In this document: in pieces, positions 44,201 to 56,900 of the stretch
How positions within the stretch are numbered: position 1 is the first letter of the stretch
How the letters are laid out: the number at the start of each line of letters is the position of its first letter
Assembly: GCA_008477525.1 (NCBI GenBank)
Contig: SPDT01000001.1
Span: 5,146,001-5,210,000 of the forward strand
Origin: Hypomyces perniciosus
Lineage: Eukaryota; Ascomycota; Sordariomycetes; Hypocreales; Hypocreaceae
Direction of reading: 5' to 3'
DNA length: 64,000 nt
The notes under the pieces: model-generated
Database searches by the model: none
Told to the model about the DNA's origin: nothing
Seen by the model: the letters and a program-made list of their open reading frames with translations, nothing else
Translations under genes and position numbers: made by a program

Positions 44201-44914
44201 CCAATATCCCAATCAGAGCATCTACCAGCTAAAAGACAGTGCACCATTCGAGAACCTGCTAGCCAACCTTACCCTGCAGTCGAGGGTATTAGTCATGAAG
44301 TTGACTATAGTTCAACCGAGGATATTGCGTGTCATGACGCATCGGCGGCAATACCAACAAGCCCCACGCCACCAATTGAAGATGAATCGTCTATCCAACA
44401 CCCAGAGGTCGATGCACCTATTCGCATTGGTCCCTTTGAACATTTGCCGGATCTTAATCTGTTTGTTTGTCGTGTTTGCAAATTTGCGGTGGTATCTGAT
44501 GAGGTGGTCACGCATTTAAAACGCGATCAACATCGCCGAACAGTCACGCCACAGCAAAGACGAGACATTCAATCCAAGATCCAAGCAGTACCCGGGATTA
44601 TACGGAACCAAGACAGCCTCAGAAGTTTTAAATATCCTGCACCAGAAAGCCCAGCAATCTCAATACTTGGGCCCCCTAAGATAGATGGCCTAAAGTGCAA
44701 TGAATGCAGGTATATAGTCCGATCGAATACTGCAATGAAACGGCATTGCTATAAGGAGCATGGATGGCAGAATGACTGGCAGAAAGGAGGGAACGTGAAA
44801 TTAAAGGCTCAGCAGGTACGCAACTTGCCCTGGACGACCAGTATACAATGTCAGCAGCTGTTCCCATCACGAGCGGCTAGCGGGTGGTTTGAGGTTAGTC
44901 GCAATAGCGTTTAG
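41253..44914 (+). pseudogene. locus A: OrsD-like zinc fingers, tyrosine recombinase, second OrsD domain
   Basis: Starts at ATG 41253 and is interrupted by one TAG (41412-41414) and one frameshift in the GTGTGT run near 42320. Segment 1 has two C2H2-like fingers: CIPCGFAF ... HLGEKH (C59, C62) and CKYCIFRST ... HLKKSH. The recombinase core follows, with Arg in GGGQGSRISELLTI (codon 43466), a conserved second Arg in LYRQLSIAI (43838) and GHRLSQRYSAYG (His codon 43958, Tyr codon 43985, spacing +9 as in tyrosine recombinases). A linker rich in Ser/Pro follows. The C-terminal 165 residues are an OrsD/DUF3505 domain: VCRVCKFAVVSDEVVTHL, DGLKCNECRYIVRSNTAMK and PSRAASGWFEV. No helicase is present. 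The last domain closely matches the N-terminus of locus B. Confidence 0.75.
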
Positions 44915-46769
44915 GGCTATTAGACTTAAAGTAGATATAGTTAAAGTATTAAGAGCAGAGATTTATACTACTTCTTAAATAGCATTAAAGTAATAGTATA
45001 AAATAATATATAATGTTGTAATTAAAGGTTTATAATTAACTTAACTGATAAGCTAGAGTAAAATATAGAACGCGCGCTATTCTATTTTACAGTAAAGCCG
45101 CAGTTTCTCCGATTTTGTATAAAAAACGAGAGAGCATTAATAGCAGGGAATATCCATATAAGAGCAAGTTATGAATACTCCGTCAGGAAAAGAAAAAAAA
45201 TTCTATATTAAGTTATAATATATTAATTTAATATCTATAGAAAGCCAGATTTAATTCAATTTAAACAAGGATTTTTAATTATATTTTTAATAATAGGTTT
45301 AAGAGTAATAGTGCATTTAGGTTAACAGTATATTAATTAGTTAGTAAAAGCGGCAGCCGCAGTAACCCCGTATTTATACTAGAGCAGGAAAAAAAGGTAT
45401 TAAATCCAGTAATATTTTAAACGTTAAAATGCACGGATATTCTATCAATATAAAGCTAGATTTTAGTTTATTTAAATACGTATTTTTAATTACATTTTCA
45501 ATAATAGGTTTAAAGGCAACCGCCCAGTTAAGTTAAGAATAGTTCAGTAACAGTAGCTTGTAATAGGTCCCATCCCCGTTTCCGGTTTAATCATAGCAGG
45601 CCCAAGATACAGATTAAATAAATAAAAGTTATATTTGGGTTATAGTTATATAGAATACAAGATACAGGTAGAATCAGAGAGTGGGATTGTACCGAGATAA
45701 GCCATTGTTGAAATGCCCAAAAGCTCGCGAAATAGAAGGAGAGTCCAAAGCAATAAAGCCCAGAGGTAATAGATATACAGGACTAAAAGAAGGCAACGCC
45801 AGCAGCAGAGTTGCAATAGTATAGACCAAGCTTCAGGTCAAGCCCAACAGAGGGCAAGGTCATAACGAGGGCAAAGGGCGGGAGGGAGGAAAGGAGGGGT
45901 ACTTGTAGTTGAGTTCAGCGGGCAAAGAGCATGCCCGAAAGATGAGGCCGACAGGCGGATGAGGCCGTTGAGCGGGGTTTTAGACCAGTATAGCAGGAGG
46001 AGAAGTTCATGTAAGTGAGCCGGCAGTGGCATTGGATATCAGGGTTCGGGGCAGACGATTAGCGCGGGGCCGGTTCCGGGATAAAGCGGGGCCGTAACCC
46101 GATCGAGGGGCCGCAGGATAGGGAAGAGTTAATATATATTATATAAAATATATATAAATTTAATATAGATAGAAAGCCAGAATTTAAGTGGTTTAAATAG
46201 GTATTTTTAATTAAATTTCCATCAATAGATTTAATGGCAGCTGCCCAGTTAGGTTAAGAGTAGGTTGGTTGGTTTTAGTGAGAGTAGCTTGTTTTCCAGT
46301 TTCCAGTTTAGCCGCAGTCACCGCAAGGGTATAGCAATCCAGAAAGAGAAGAAATTGACAACAGTCAAGTGCATAAGTATTTACTGGGTTGAAATATATA
46401 AATTTAATATCCCAGGAAAGACAGATTTTCAGTGATTTAAATATACATTTTTAATAATATTTTCAACAATAGAGTTCATATCAATAGCCCAGTTAGGGTT
46501 ATAGCCACGCATATTCCATACCATCGTATTCAGAGATAATCGCATTCAAAGCAGGACTAGCCATAGCAGTATACGCTGAGATATATATAGCCATACAGCG
46601 GCCGCAGATGGAAAAGGAAAACTTGCATAATACGAGTTAAGGCGCAATTTGATGGTCAAACGCATAAAGGGTAAGGACCAGGGAGCAAAATAGGTTTAAA
46701 TAGAAGCCATTATCCATTATGAATTTAATGTAAAGAGTTGTTTTTTATTTATTATTTGTAGTCGGAACA
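44915..46769. repeat. AT-rich intergenic block with four degenerate about 90-bp repeats
   Basis: Four blocks at about 45241, 45453, 46171 and 46412 share AAAGCCAGATTT ... TTTAAAT ... ATTTTTAATTA ... CAATAATAGGTTTAA and are followed by CCCAGTTAGGTTAAG-type sequence. GCCGCAGT motifs separate the blocks (near 45107, 45357 and 46310). Frames here are short and full of stops. This could be a repeat-rich 5' region of element B or RIP-mutated DNA. A probable splice acceptor, TTTATTATTTGTAG, ends at 46760 just before the start codon of B. Confidence 0.55.
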
Positions 46770-49700
46770 ATGGAGCCGTTTATCCATTTGGCAGAGTACC
46801 CGTTCGTTATATGCAAGTCATGCAGATTTGCGTGTATAGCCGACGAGGTGTCCGCCCATTTAAAGAGGCATCATTTATCAATTCAAGCCGACGAGAGAGG
46901 CCAGATTACACGCGCAGTCGGGACCATCCAAGGGATCATTCGAAACCAGGCGACATTGCGCGAGTTCCAGTTGCCAGCACCCGCAACCGAGCCGATCCCA
47001 TTCATTCAGCAGCCCCAGTCGGATGGGTTAAAATGCAATGAATGTCCGTATGTATGTCGGCAGGTGCGACGTATACAGGAGCATTGCCGCAAAGTTCACA
47101 GATGGCAGAACGAATGGACGAAAGGCGGCAATGTGGTGAAGAAGGCCCAGCAGACACGCGTAGTGCCGTGGACAGCCGGGGTGCGTTGCCAGCGATTTTT
47201 CCCATCGCGGGCAGCCAGTGGGTGGTTCGAAGTTGGCCAGAGCAGCGAGTCGTCGGACGAGTCGTCAGGGCAGCCGGCAGACGATATCGCCGAACGGATC
47301 AGACGAATCCATCAAGATCAGTCAAAACGGTTCGAAGCAAAGAGACAGGAGACCATCCGCGTAGCCAACGAGAAGATGGAGCCCAATTCGTGGTTGGATT
47401 TCGTCGGTTGGGCACATCATTTGAAGGGTTTAAACTCGGCCCGGTTGCGTGAGGCGACGGGGCCGATTGGAGAGGAGGAACCAGTGTTGCAGCGGATGTG
47501 GGAGAGTTTAGACCGCGTGATGGACCAAGCACGCACGACGGCGACGGCAACCAAAGTCTGGGCACCGGCGTTGTTCGAGGTGCAGCGGAAGGAGGTGCAC
47601 ATCAAGCCGAACAGGCCGTTTGACAACCGGTTGGAGGATGATACGTGGGCGCGGTACAAGGACGTGTGGAGGAAGTTGTTGTGTGTTTTGCAGCGAACAC
47701 AGGGGTGGGCAGGCAGCGAGAGGCCGCCATACAGGTTGACGCCCAAGCAGCGCGAGGCGTGGGCCATGTGGAAGGACACCGTGGAGGGGGACATAGAGGC
47801 GGCAAGCCATGGGATGGGGGTGGTAGGGGACGAGACGGTTGACCGGATTTGTTTGGACGCGGTGGTGCGGTTGTTGGACCACCAGATGAAGCAGAGCCAT
47901 TACGACAACGTCGTCATCAGCGGGTTGGCGGTTTTGGGGATCAGGGACGACGGCGGGTGGATTGATGCGTTGGATTACACGCCGGTTTATTCGGCCGTGA
48001 TCAAGGTGGCGCGCATGTTGGTGGTGTACCAGTCGTATTTGGAACGGGAAGACGAGGTGGCGGAGTTGATCAAGGTCAAGAGGCTGGACGAGGACGAGGC
48101 GCGCGAGAGGGCGAGAAGTGTGTTTGGCATCGTGCGAGGCAAGGTGCAGCGGTTCATGACGCAGATCACGGACAAGAAAACGGCGGAGCCAACGCCGATG
48201 GATTGGATATTCGAGTCGCGAACGTACGGCATGCGCATCCGATACGATACGGCGGCGGATGGCAGCATTGATTGGGACGGCGATCGGGTCACGCACCGAA
48301 GAGTCAGGTTTACGATGGGCCAGTTGTCGGACATGTTGCACACGTTGGTGGGGGAGACACGGGGGTTGTTGTCGCAGTTGGCGATGACGGAGACGGAGGG
48401 CATTGGCGGGTTGCCCAAGATCGAGTGGTCAAGGGCGGACGACGACCACAGAGAGGACCGCGTAGGTCATTCGTTTATACAGGACGACCGGAACGCATCG
48501 TGGTTGGAAAGGGGCAAGGATTGGGTATTAAAGCGGATTTTGGATTCCAAGGCCAAGATAAAGGCATGGTTCGCAGCGGGCGGCAGCGGCAGCGGCAGCA
48601 GCGACGCAAGCCCATACAAGGGCAAGGCGATCCGGGAATATGGACAGGCAGTGACCCAGTTCCGCGAACGGTTGTGGATGTTGATGCATATGACGGGCGG
48701 GCAGCCGGCGCGGGCAACAGAGATTTCGGGGATACGGTTCGTCAACACGGTCAACGGCGGGGCGCGCAACATCATGATACACAAGCGGATGGTGTGTTTC
48801 GTGGCATTGTACCACAAAGGGTTCCGGAGCAAGGGGGAGGCCAAGGTGATCCACCGGTATTTGCCACAGGAGGTAGGCGAGTTGTTGATGTGGTATTTGT
48901 GGTTGGTGTTGCCGTTTTGGCAGACGGTTCAGAGCGTGGTGAAGGGAGGGGGGCGGTGCAGCCCGTTTTTATGGGCAGACGAGATTGTAAGCCGGGAGCA
49001 GAAGGAGAGCAAGATGGAGAGGCGGGAACGGGAGCGAGAAGAGAGGGAGTGGGCAGAACACGGGGGCGACCAAGGGGAGGAAGCCGTGCCGGCGACGGAG
49101 GGGTTTGCCGATTGGGTCAAGGAACGCAAGTGGACGTCGGACCGGGTGCGGCGGATCATACAGCGTCACAGCGAGAGGTTGTTGCCAAACCGGTTGAACA
49201 TTAGTTCATGGCGGCATATAGCGATCGCCATAGCCAACCGATATTTGAACCGGGCGTTTGGGCAGATGGGCGGAGAGGGAGGTGAGGGAGACGAGGAGGA
49301 GGATGCAGATAACATGGAGGACAGCGTATGGGATTTGCAGGCAGGGCACGGAACGCACGTCGCAGGCATGATATACGCAAGAGAGTTGCAGCAGGGGCCA
49401 TTAGGGACGGCGACGCGGCGGGACCAGTTCCGGACGGTTAGTCGGCAGTGGCACCGGTTTTTAGAGTTTGGAGCGGATGATTGTGGAACGGGAGTGGGTC
49501 CGGGCCGGGGACCAACGTTCAAGAGACGGCGGGACCCGTTTGAGGGGCCACGGGAAGAGGCACGGTTCCGGCGATTCGTACGATTGCAGCAGACGAGCAT
49601 GCGGGGCCAGTTACGGATGATGATGGGGGAGGACGTTGAGTTCCGGGGCAAGCAGGAGATGGTGATCCGGGCGGTGGTCCGGGGAGAGAGCCCGATCATG

Positions 49701-50285
49701 CAGATCACGGGAACGGGAGGGGGGAAGAGTTTGACGTTTATGTTGCCGGCGTTTTGTTCGCCGGATGGGGTAATGATTGTGGTGGTGCCGTTGGTGTCAT
49801 TGCAGGAGGATTTACACGATCGTTGTGGGCGGAGTGGGATTGAGTCGCATATTTAGCAGAGTAGGCAGAGCAACCGGGCAGCGGTAATCGTATTCGTAAC
49901 GCCAGAGTCGGCGGTTACAAAAGGGGTCAGGGATTTCGTCAACCGGTTACAGGTCCGGCAGGTATTGGACCGGGCGGTTGTTGATGAGTGCAATGCGTTG
50001 TTGGATGGCACAGATAAGTTCAGGCCCCAGTTAAAAGAGTTAGGGCCGATATTACAGGAGTGTAGGGTATAGAGGGTGTTTTTGACAGCGACATTGGCGC
50101 CAAGGGATAAAGGCAAGTTTATAGGGTAGCAGGGTTATCAGCGAGTCGGGTGCGTATATTCCGGTCACCGACGACGAGGAATAATATTGAGTATAAGGTA
50201 GAGACGGTAAAGGGGGCGGCGGGCAAGCAGGAGGAGGAAATAATAGTAATGGTGTTAAAAAGGAGGGCTAAAAAGCAAGGATTTC
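46770..50285 (+). pseudogene. locus B: OrsD - tyrosine recombinase - RecQ helicase, 3'-truncated
   Basis: The first 1028 codons are open (46770-49856). Residues 1-165 are an OrsD/DUF3505-like C2H2 region (C15, C18, H30, H34; C89, C92, H105, H110; PSRAASGWFEV). Residues 600-880 hold the recombinase core: GGQPARATEISGI (R648), GNVV-type hairpin with YHKGF, SSWRHIAIAI (R815), and GHGTHVAGMIYAR (H860, Y869). Residues 960-1028 begin a RecQ helicase: ITGTGGGKSLTFMLP (Walker A, K986) and VVVPLVSLQEDL. The frame then passes TAG stops (49854, near 50068, near 50107) and one frameshift near 50140. It still reads VFVTPESA, VVDECNALLDG (DECN in place of DECH) and RVFLTATLAPRDKGK. At about 50285 it becomes unrelated sequence; motifs IV-VI are lost. 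Confidence 0.8.
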
Positions 50286-52749
50286 AGTGTAATTGGTTAA
50301 CCTTCCTATTCTGGCTAGACCCGGAATTAGGCCCGACGCTAGGACCGAGTTCCGGAGGAACTTCGGTGTAAGTCAGGAAATTTCTGTTATCTTCAACGAT
50401 AACAATTGAGCTAGGACCAGCTACCCTGCCTACCCTAGACTCAATACAATGGGCATAATGGCCATTGTGAAAAATCTGACCAAAATGGTTTCCTGTTTGT
50501 ATGGCCGTGAGTCGATTTGGCCGATTTCCCATACAAATGAATTTTGCGGAAAATAGGAATGCGGCCACGAACCCAATTCTGCCACAGCACGCCTATTTTT
50601 AGGTCGGAGGACTATTGTAGAAGACAAAGCATTGTTCTACAATCACTTCTACAATCCAGCCGCACATCACTAGATATTCTATAGCTTTCTAGCTATTAGT
50701 TCAGTTACAATTCAATTGTTCATCTATTGTTAACCCAATTAGACTCTCAGTCGTTTCCTCATTGCTGCGTTGTGTGCAGCTTCCTAGAAGCTACACATAA
50801 ATGAGGTTCAGTATAACCTTGTTATTTCAACAATAGAGAAAAAGTATAATAAAGTGGGAAGTAGTTAATTTTTCAAGGTTTTTAAAATAGGAGATTAAAA
50901 GGGATAATTTAATAAAAGATAGTAAATATAATATTTCCAGTAAAGGGAAAAAGGAATAATAGTAAAGAATATAAGAAAATAAATAAATAGTTTATATAGT
51001 AAATGGAAATAAATAAATAAAAAGGTTGAAGGAATAAAAAATTAGTGAAAATAGGTTAAGTAGTTAATTTAAGATGGTGAAGTTGAGCGGGAGGCAGGAA
51101 ACGAGGGTTGGCGAAGCAACCCGTTATGGTTAGGGGGAGCAGTTAGTTGAATGGTTAGGGGAAGGATTGGTGAATGGTTAGGGGGAGAGAATAATATAGA
51201 TGGTTTATATATAAGAGATTAAAGCCATGTAATAAAAGCCCATCGCCACGCACAACGCCACCGTTTTATTTAACCATAAATAAAAGGTAGGTCGAAAATA
51301 TAGAGAAAGCCAGTAGATTTACAATTAAGGTCGAGGATAGTAGAGTATTATAGTTACAGGTATATAAAAAGTGAAATATATAATTTTATAAAAGGCAGTA
51401 TAGATGGTTCAACAGTAAGGTTAAACAGATTAAAAGGGTTAGTTTAAGTATATGATAGTAAATTACCAAGACAATTCCATTAATTTAGCCATTAAAAAGA
51501 TCAATTATAGCATAGAATACGAGGTAGTTGGCGGCGGATATATATATTATTGAGGCCAATGACAGCAGGGCATTATAACAGCGGGGCGTTAGCGCAAAGC
51601 CGGGATGCATTTTAGCGGGCGTAAAGCGTCAGCAAAATAAATTATATAGGTATATAAAGAGGGTAAGCATCCGATTTCATATACGAGCCAACGCGGATTT
51701 ACATTTATTTTACACGAGGCGAGAAGGCAGCAGCCAACCAGGCAGCGAAATAAATACAGGTCAATGTTATGACAATACAGGCGACAAAGACATTCCCGTT
51801 TAGCAGAATGATGGGCAACGTACAGCGCAGGCAGATGGTTAATAATGCAAGCGGGCCGAACAGCGTATTGGTATGGGGATAAATGTGTTGTGTTTAGCAT
51901 GCAAGGTATGGCAACAAATGCGAGCGAATGAGGATGGAGGGATTTAGATTTTGGGATATAATTGACATGCAAGACAGGCAAAGCATGCGGGTATCGGAAC
52001 GATGCAATACAGGTTATGAAGCAGTTGGTTCGTGTGGTAGAATACGCAGCATCCAAGCATCCAAGCATTCGAGCATTCGAGCATTCGAGCAGCGATTGGG
52101 ATTGGGGGTAGAGATGAAGGCATAGGATTTATGTGTTTAGAATATCCGGGCAGCACGCAAAGCAGCACAGAGAGCAAAGTACAGACGATACAAAGCATCA
52201 GAGGCAGATAATTAACAGCGTCAACAGCGTCGACCGACAGCATCCGCAGCGTCAATCGCCACATCAACAGCAGCATCATCAACAGCATCAGCATCAATTC
52301 ACCATATGTCGTTTTTCGAAAAAGGTAGCGAAAGGGCAGGAAGCAAGGTGGTACAAGTACAGGTTATCAGTGTGTTAGGGAAGTGGGTTGGCAGGGAGTT
52401 TTCGGTTACAAGCGGGCAGCAGTTGGTTAGTTGTAGAGTGGGGTGGGACAGTGTAAGGAAGAGGGAGAGAAAGGGAAGAGAAGAGAAGAGAGAGGGAGAG
52501 AAGAGAAACAAGGTGGAAGGGTGGTTTAGAGGGCAAGGGCAATCAGCAGCGGCAGACAAGGTAGTGGAAGTGGTGACGAGAGCGGGAAGGGCGGTTTTGA
52601 GGGCGGTTCGAGGCACGGTTAATGGTTAGGAGGTAGTTAAGGGCGTGAAGGGTTAGGGTTACAGGTGGAAAGTTAGTAAAGACGACAGTTAGGGTTGCAG
52701 AGAGGAGGGTGGGTTTAGAGAGAGAGAAACAAGGGGTTAGGTTTTGGGA
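50286..52749. other. no gene seen; AT-rich with TTAGGG-like and CAGCATCA-type repeats
   Basis: No supportable frame. Noteworthy parts: GGTTAGGGG motifs at about 51127-51185; the run CATCCAAG CATCCAAG CATTCGAG x3 near 52050-52090; a stretch of CAGCATCA variants at 52180-52295; and purine-rich GGGAGAGAAAGG at 52455-52520. It may be decayed element and subtelomere-like sequence. Confidence 0.45.
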
Positions 52750-53612
52750 GACGAGTTAGGGTTGGGTTAGGCTATATTTTGCTGCCTAAGCTGTTCTGCC
52801 CTAGTGTTATCTAGCTATCTAGTTTAATTAGACTTTAATAGGAAAGAGTAAAGGAAATTAGGAAATAAAAATAAAGGAAAAGGATAGAGGAAAGGATAAA
52901 GGAATTGATAAGGAAAAGGATAAAGGGTAAAGGGTAAAGAATAAAGGATAAAGGGTAAAGGGTAAAGAATAAAGGATAGAAGATAGAAAAATAGAAAAAT
53001 AAGAAATAAAGGATAGAAAAGGATAGGATAAGAAAGGAAAGGAAAGGAAAGGAAAGGAAAGGAAAGGAAAGGAAAGGAAAGGAAAGGAAGCTGTATTTAG
53101 TTAGAACGGTTTTTCTGGGCCCGGCTAGCTAGCCAGCTAGGATCTTTAGACCTAGGGATTTCCCTGGCTATAGAAACTGCTGATTGGGCCTTAGTCTTAG
53201 CTAAGGTTAGCCCAATAAGGCTGTCTAGCCATTTGGCTGCTGTTGGTCCTATAAGCTGCTGCAGCTCTTTATAGAGCTTAGCAGTAGTTTTTTCCATAAG
53301 ACCGCCGGCTGAGAGGATAATAGGCCTAAAAGAAGCACCTAGGGCACTGTATTTACGGCGTTTTTCCTCAGCTGCCTCTGTAAGCGTGCTATAGGAAAAT
53401 TGAAAAATCAGTAAATTGACCCTAAGCCTGACCCTAAGCCCGACCCTAAACCTAGAAAATTCCCTATAGGAAAATTGAAAAACCGCATCGGCAGGGTCAA
53501 CAGCGTCATCGGTTCGCCGAACCGAGTATGCAAATTGTAATGGGGGCTCCCTAACATTTTCCGTTGGCGGGTGGGTGGCCCATGCGTCGCTGAAGGCCGG
53601 GGGGCCTACCAT
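52750..53612 (-). pseudogene. second copy of the REL-type element C-terminus, with long GGAAA tract
   Basis: The minus-strand frame encodes TEAAEEKRRKYSALGASFRP, IILSAGGLMEKTTAKLYKEL, QQLIGPTAAKWLDSLIGL and TLAKTKAQSAVSIAREIPRS, the uninterrupted form of the piece at 1733-2649. Upstream, beyond about 53390, sequence of the element is lost and a CCCTAA-like run (GACCCTAAGCCTGACCCTAA) follows. Downstream of the stop lie (GGAAA)n at 53032-53089, a longer AT/purine tract to 52848, and the conserved 3' end near 52760-52840. The REL motif itself (RAD ... D) is not in this copy. Confidence 0.55.
52848..53092. repeat. homopurine-rich tract with (GGAAA)n, (GGATAAA)n
   Basis: About 240 bp almost free of C on the plus strand. 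It includes GGATAAAGGGTAAAGGGTAAAGAATAAAGGATA repeats and ends in twelve GGAAA units (53032-53089). Unlike a normal transposon tail it is interrupted and varied. Confidence 0.7.
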
Positions 53613-53981
53613 TTTCTGGGGGTGGGCTGGTTAACAATTTCAACCCTAAACCAGAGAGGGTCAGAGCGGCCAATCATCTTACACGACGTCCAGGGTTAGA
53701 TGAGAGAGGCGCTTCCCATCACATTGCCGTCACACAAACACATACGAATAGAGCACTACTACATGATGATTATATATGATATAACTATAGATAATTTATA
53801 AAATAGGGGGCGGTATGGGCTACATGCACATATATATAGAGAGACGGGCAGACAGGACACTCGCAGACCAAATTGTGATATATATATATGACTTGCATCG
53901 GAAAGCAGGGTTGAGACAGCGGTACAGCCTGCCACAAGACTGGCTCGCCCATTGCGTCTGGAGCGACATCTACAGAGCAGG
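53613..53981. promoter_or_regulatory. probable 5' region of locus C
   Basis: AT-rich leader with TATATATAG motifs near 53830-53890, directly upstream of the start codon of locus C. No specific site assigned. Confidence 0.35.
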
Positions 53982-56900
53982 ATGGAGCACATCGAGTTCC
54001 TGCGCGAGTATAATGTAGCTGCATGCCGCGAGTGCCACACAGGTGTCCGGCTGGAATACATCAAGGGCCACTTCGCCGCGGGGCCTCACCGGTTAGGCAA
54101 AGGTGAGAGAGATCAACTCTTCAACGCCGTGAGCAAGCTATTCCAGGACGCCAGGGGAGACGGAGATGGAGATGAGGCCATGACAGCGAACAGCTCCGTT
54201 TTGCGCAGGCCACCAGCAACATCGCCACCGATAGAGGCCCTGGGGCCACCGCTAACAGGAGGATTTCGCTGCACGTTTCCAGGCGGCGGTGGAGGAGGAG
54301 GGGATCCCAATAGTGACAATAACGAGGAAGAGGCTGAATGTGCCTATGTGACAGGTAGTAGCAAGGCTATCGAGATTCACTGCCGATATAGCCACGGGTG
54401 GAAGAGCGCGAGAGGTCGTGGAAGACCCCGCCGATACGGCCGCGAGACGACCGGGCGGCCAAGCAATCCATGGCGGTCCGGCGTGTCATATCAGCGCTTC
54501 TTCGCTCAGGGACCAAACTCAAGCTTCTTCGAGGTTAATCGGGGCTGGGACACGAGCGACCAGCAAGGCAGGGGGAGCAACAACACTGGATCATCGGGGC
54601 CGACCGACGACAATGCATTCGACCGGCTGCTGGGCAGAATGCAGGAGCGACATCGAGAGCTGGAGGAAGCGGAGCGAAGCCAACTACTGGTCGTAGACGA
54701 TACCAAGGAACCGGACCCATGGCGGCGTCGGGTCGGCGTCGGTCGTTATCTAAAGCAGGCCGAAGAGCTTGAAATAGAGCTAGCACAGCTGCGTGATCTC
54801 GTTCAACGGCCCGTTGACGCAGTCACGCCGGATGGCGGACCGAGAGAAGAGAGTCACATCGCCGAGGTGCATCACGCTTTCCGGCGCCTAATCTGGAGCG
54901 CGAGATCCAACGCCATTCTCGAAAAGGTCGGCATCTTTGCCCTCTTCGAGGTCGAGCGACGTAGCTCGGGCCAGGAGTCCAATCGGCCGTTTAACGCCTA
55001 CATCCGCCGCGCGACGGTTTGACGGTACCGGCATGTCTGGAACGGCATATAGACCTTTATCTTGCAGATATAGCAGCTGCCGTTAAAGGAGCGCCCGCTA
55101 TTCACCATTACGCATGACCAACATCGGCTGCTATTTAACGTCATAGACGAGGCGAAACGGGTGGCAGCGGCCAGGCCGAGGAAAAGAGGAAGCAGGGCAG
55201 CAGTATCCACCGCCGGCGCAACAGATCGTGGCCCAGGAACTACTGCTTTGAGCCTCAAGGAGCTCCGGGTAAGGCTCGACGACGCCGTTCTCGACCTAGT
55301 CATTGGGCTGTTAGACCACGCTCTAAATGATGACGCGTACGAGAGCATTCTTATTAGTGCCCTGGCCGTGTTGTCCATTGAGGAAGATGGCTCTTTCGCA
55401 GACCTAGAAGACTTTCTGCCGCGCGTGTCCGCCGTCATTAAGTTCGCGAGACTCCTAGTAGTTCAGAAGGCCCACAGATCCCGCGCCCAGGATATTGCAC
55501 AGGAAGTTCGGGCCAGCGGCCTGTTGGAAAAGAGTGCGGCCACTGTAACACCAGGACATATAAAACGAGTGACGGCTATGGTGTACCGGTTTATGGTCCG
55601 CCTTCCTAAGAGCAAGCGAGAGCCAAGGCCCATTGACTGGCTACTTAGCTTGCGCACATACGGCCTGCGCATCCAGTACACCACCCCCATCGAGGGTCAG
55701 GTCTACTGGGTTGGAGATGTCCTGCACTACCGGTCAATCCGCTTCAGCATGGATAGCCTGCGTGGCTTCGTCCGCGGTCTAGCTGTCGACATGCGCCGCC
55801 TGCTATTTGACTACCTTCTCCTCGCGGACGACGATGGGAGTTAGGGTATTGTTGGCGATGACGTTGCCTCTAGAGGCGGTATCCCACGAGTCGATTGGAA
55901 CTGGGTCGACAACCTAACCGAGAAGTCCGTTGGGTAGTCCTTTCTAAAGGACATTTGGAACCGGTTTGAGGTGGATAGAACGCAGTGGCTTGCGCGCCGG
56001 ATTTTTGCAAACCGCAAACTCTGCAATAAGTTCGTCCGGAAGGAGCATGGAGAGGTGCACTGGGTAAAGAAGGCCATGGACCAGTATATGCGGTACACAA
56101 ACCGCTTTCTAGAGAAGCTTCTTCTAGCCATGCATTTCACCGGCGGAGGGCCAGCGAGGGCTCCGGAAATTAGGAGCATACGGCACAGGAACACGGCCAA
56201 CGGCGGCGTGAGGAATATCTTCATAGACCAGGGCCTCGTCGTCTTCGTCACGATGTATTACAAGAACTACGAATGGTCTGGTAAGCTGAAGCCGATCCAG
56301 CGGTTCATCCCACGAGAAATCGGCGAGCCGCTGCTACTCTTCCTCTGGCTAGCTCTCCCGTTTCTCGAGACTACGCAGGCGGTGATGACGAAGGACTCAA
56401 GCGGGCCGCCCTCTCCCCCCAGCGCATTTCTCTGGGGCGATCGAAGCTTCGTCGGCGCTGATGAAGCTGGTAGTAGCGAGAGCTCTAGCGAGGGCGAAGG
56501 TGATGGCGAAGATGATGGCGGCGAAGCCGGGACCGATGGTAGTGAAAGCGAACACCAGCAAGCGATGCCCTTGCCCCGTCAGGGGCAACAAGCGAAGCGG
56601 CGGGCTAAAAGACGTCGTGGACGACCGACGAGGTGGACACCGGACCTAATGCGGCGGCTGGTGAAGCAGGAGACGGAAAGGCTAATGAAGGTCAAAGTCG
56701 GCGTTAATGCCTGGAGACAAGTTGCACCGGCCATCACCAGGCGATATCTTATAACTGGCTTTAACCCTGACCTCTATGGACGACAGGATCAGGAAATAAG
56801 CCATGAGGATGAATATGAGGACGAATACGAGGCCGCTCCGGCCCGGGACAGCCCTTGGGACGAGCAGACCGGACATCGAAGTTTCACAGCCGGCATAGTG

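Noticed and set aside
47508..48341. 277-codon minus-strand frame rich in Arg, His and Pro
   Set aside because: Antisense shadow of locus B; composition follows the complement of its Gln/Val/Asp codons.
50620..50690. TGTAGAAG ... CTTCTACA as an LTR border pair
   Set aside because: The two motifs are too close (about 50 bp) and no duplication was seen.
51589..52068. 159-codon minus-strand frame
   Set aside because: Cysteine- and Leu-rich sequence without domain features, in an AT-rich decayed region; probably chance.
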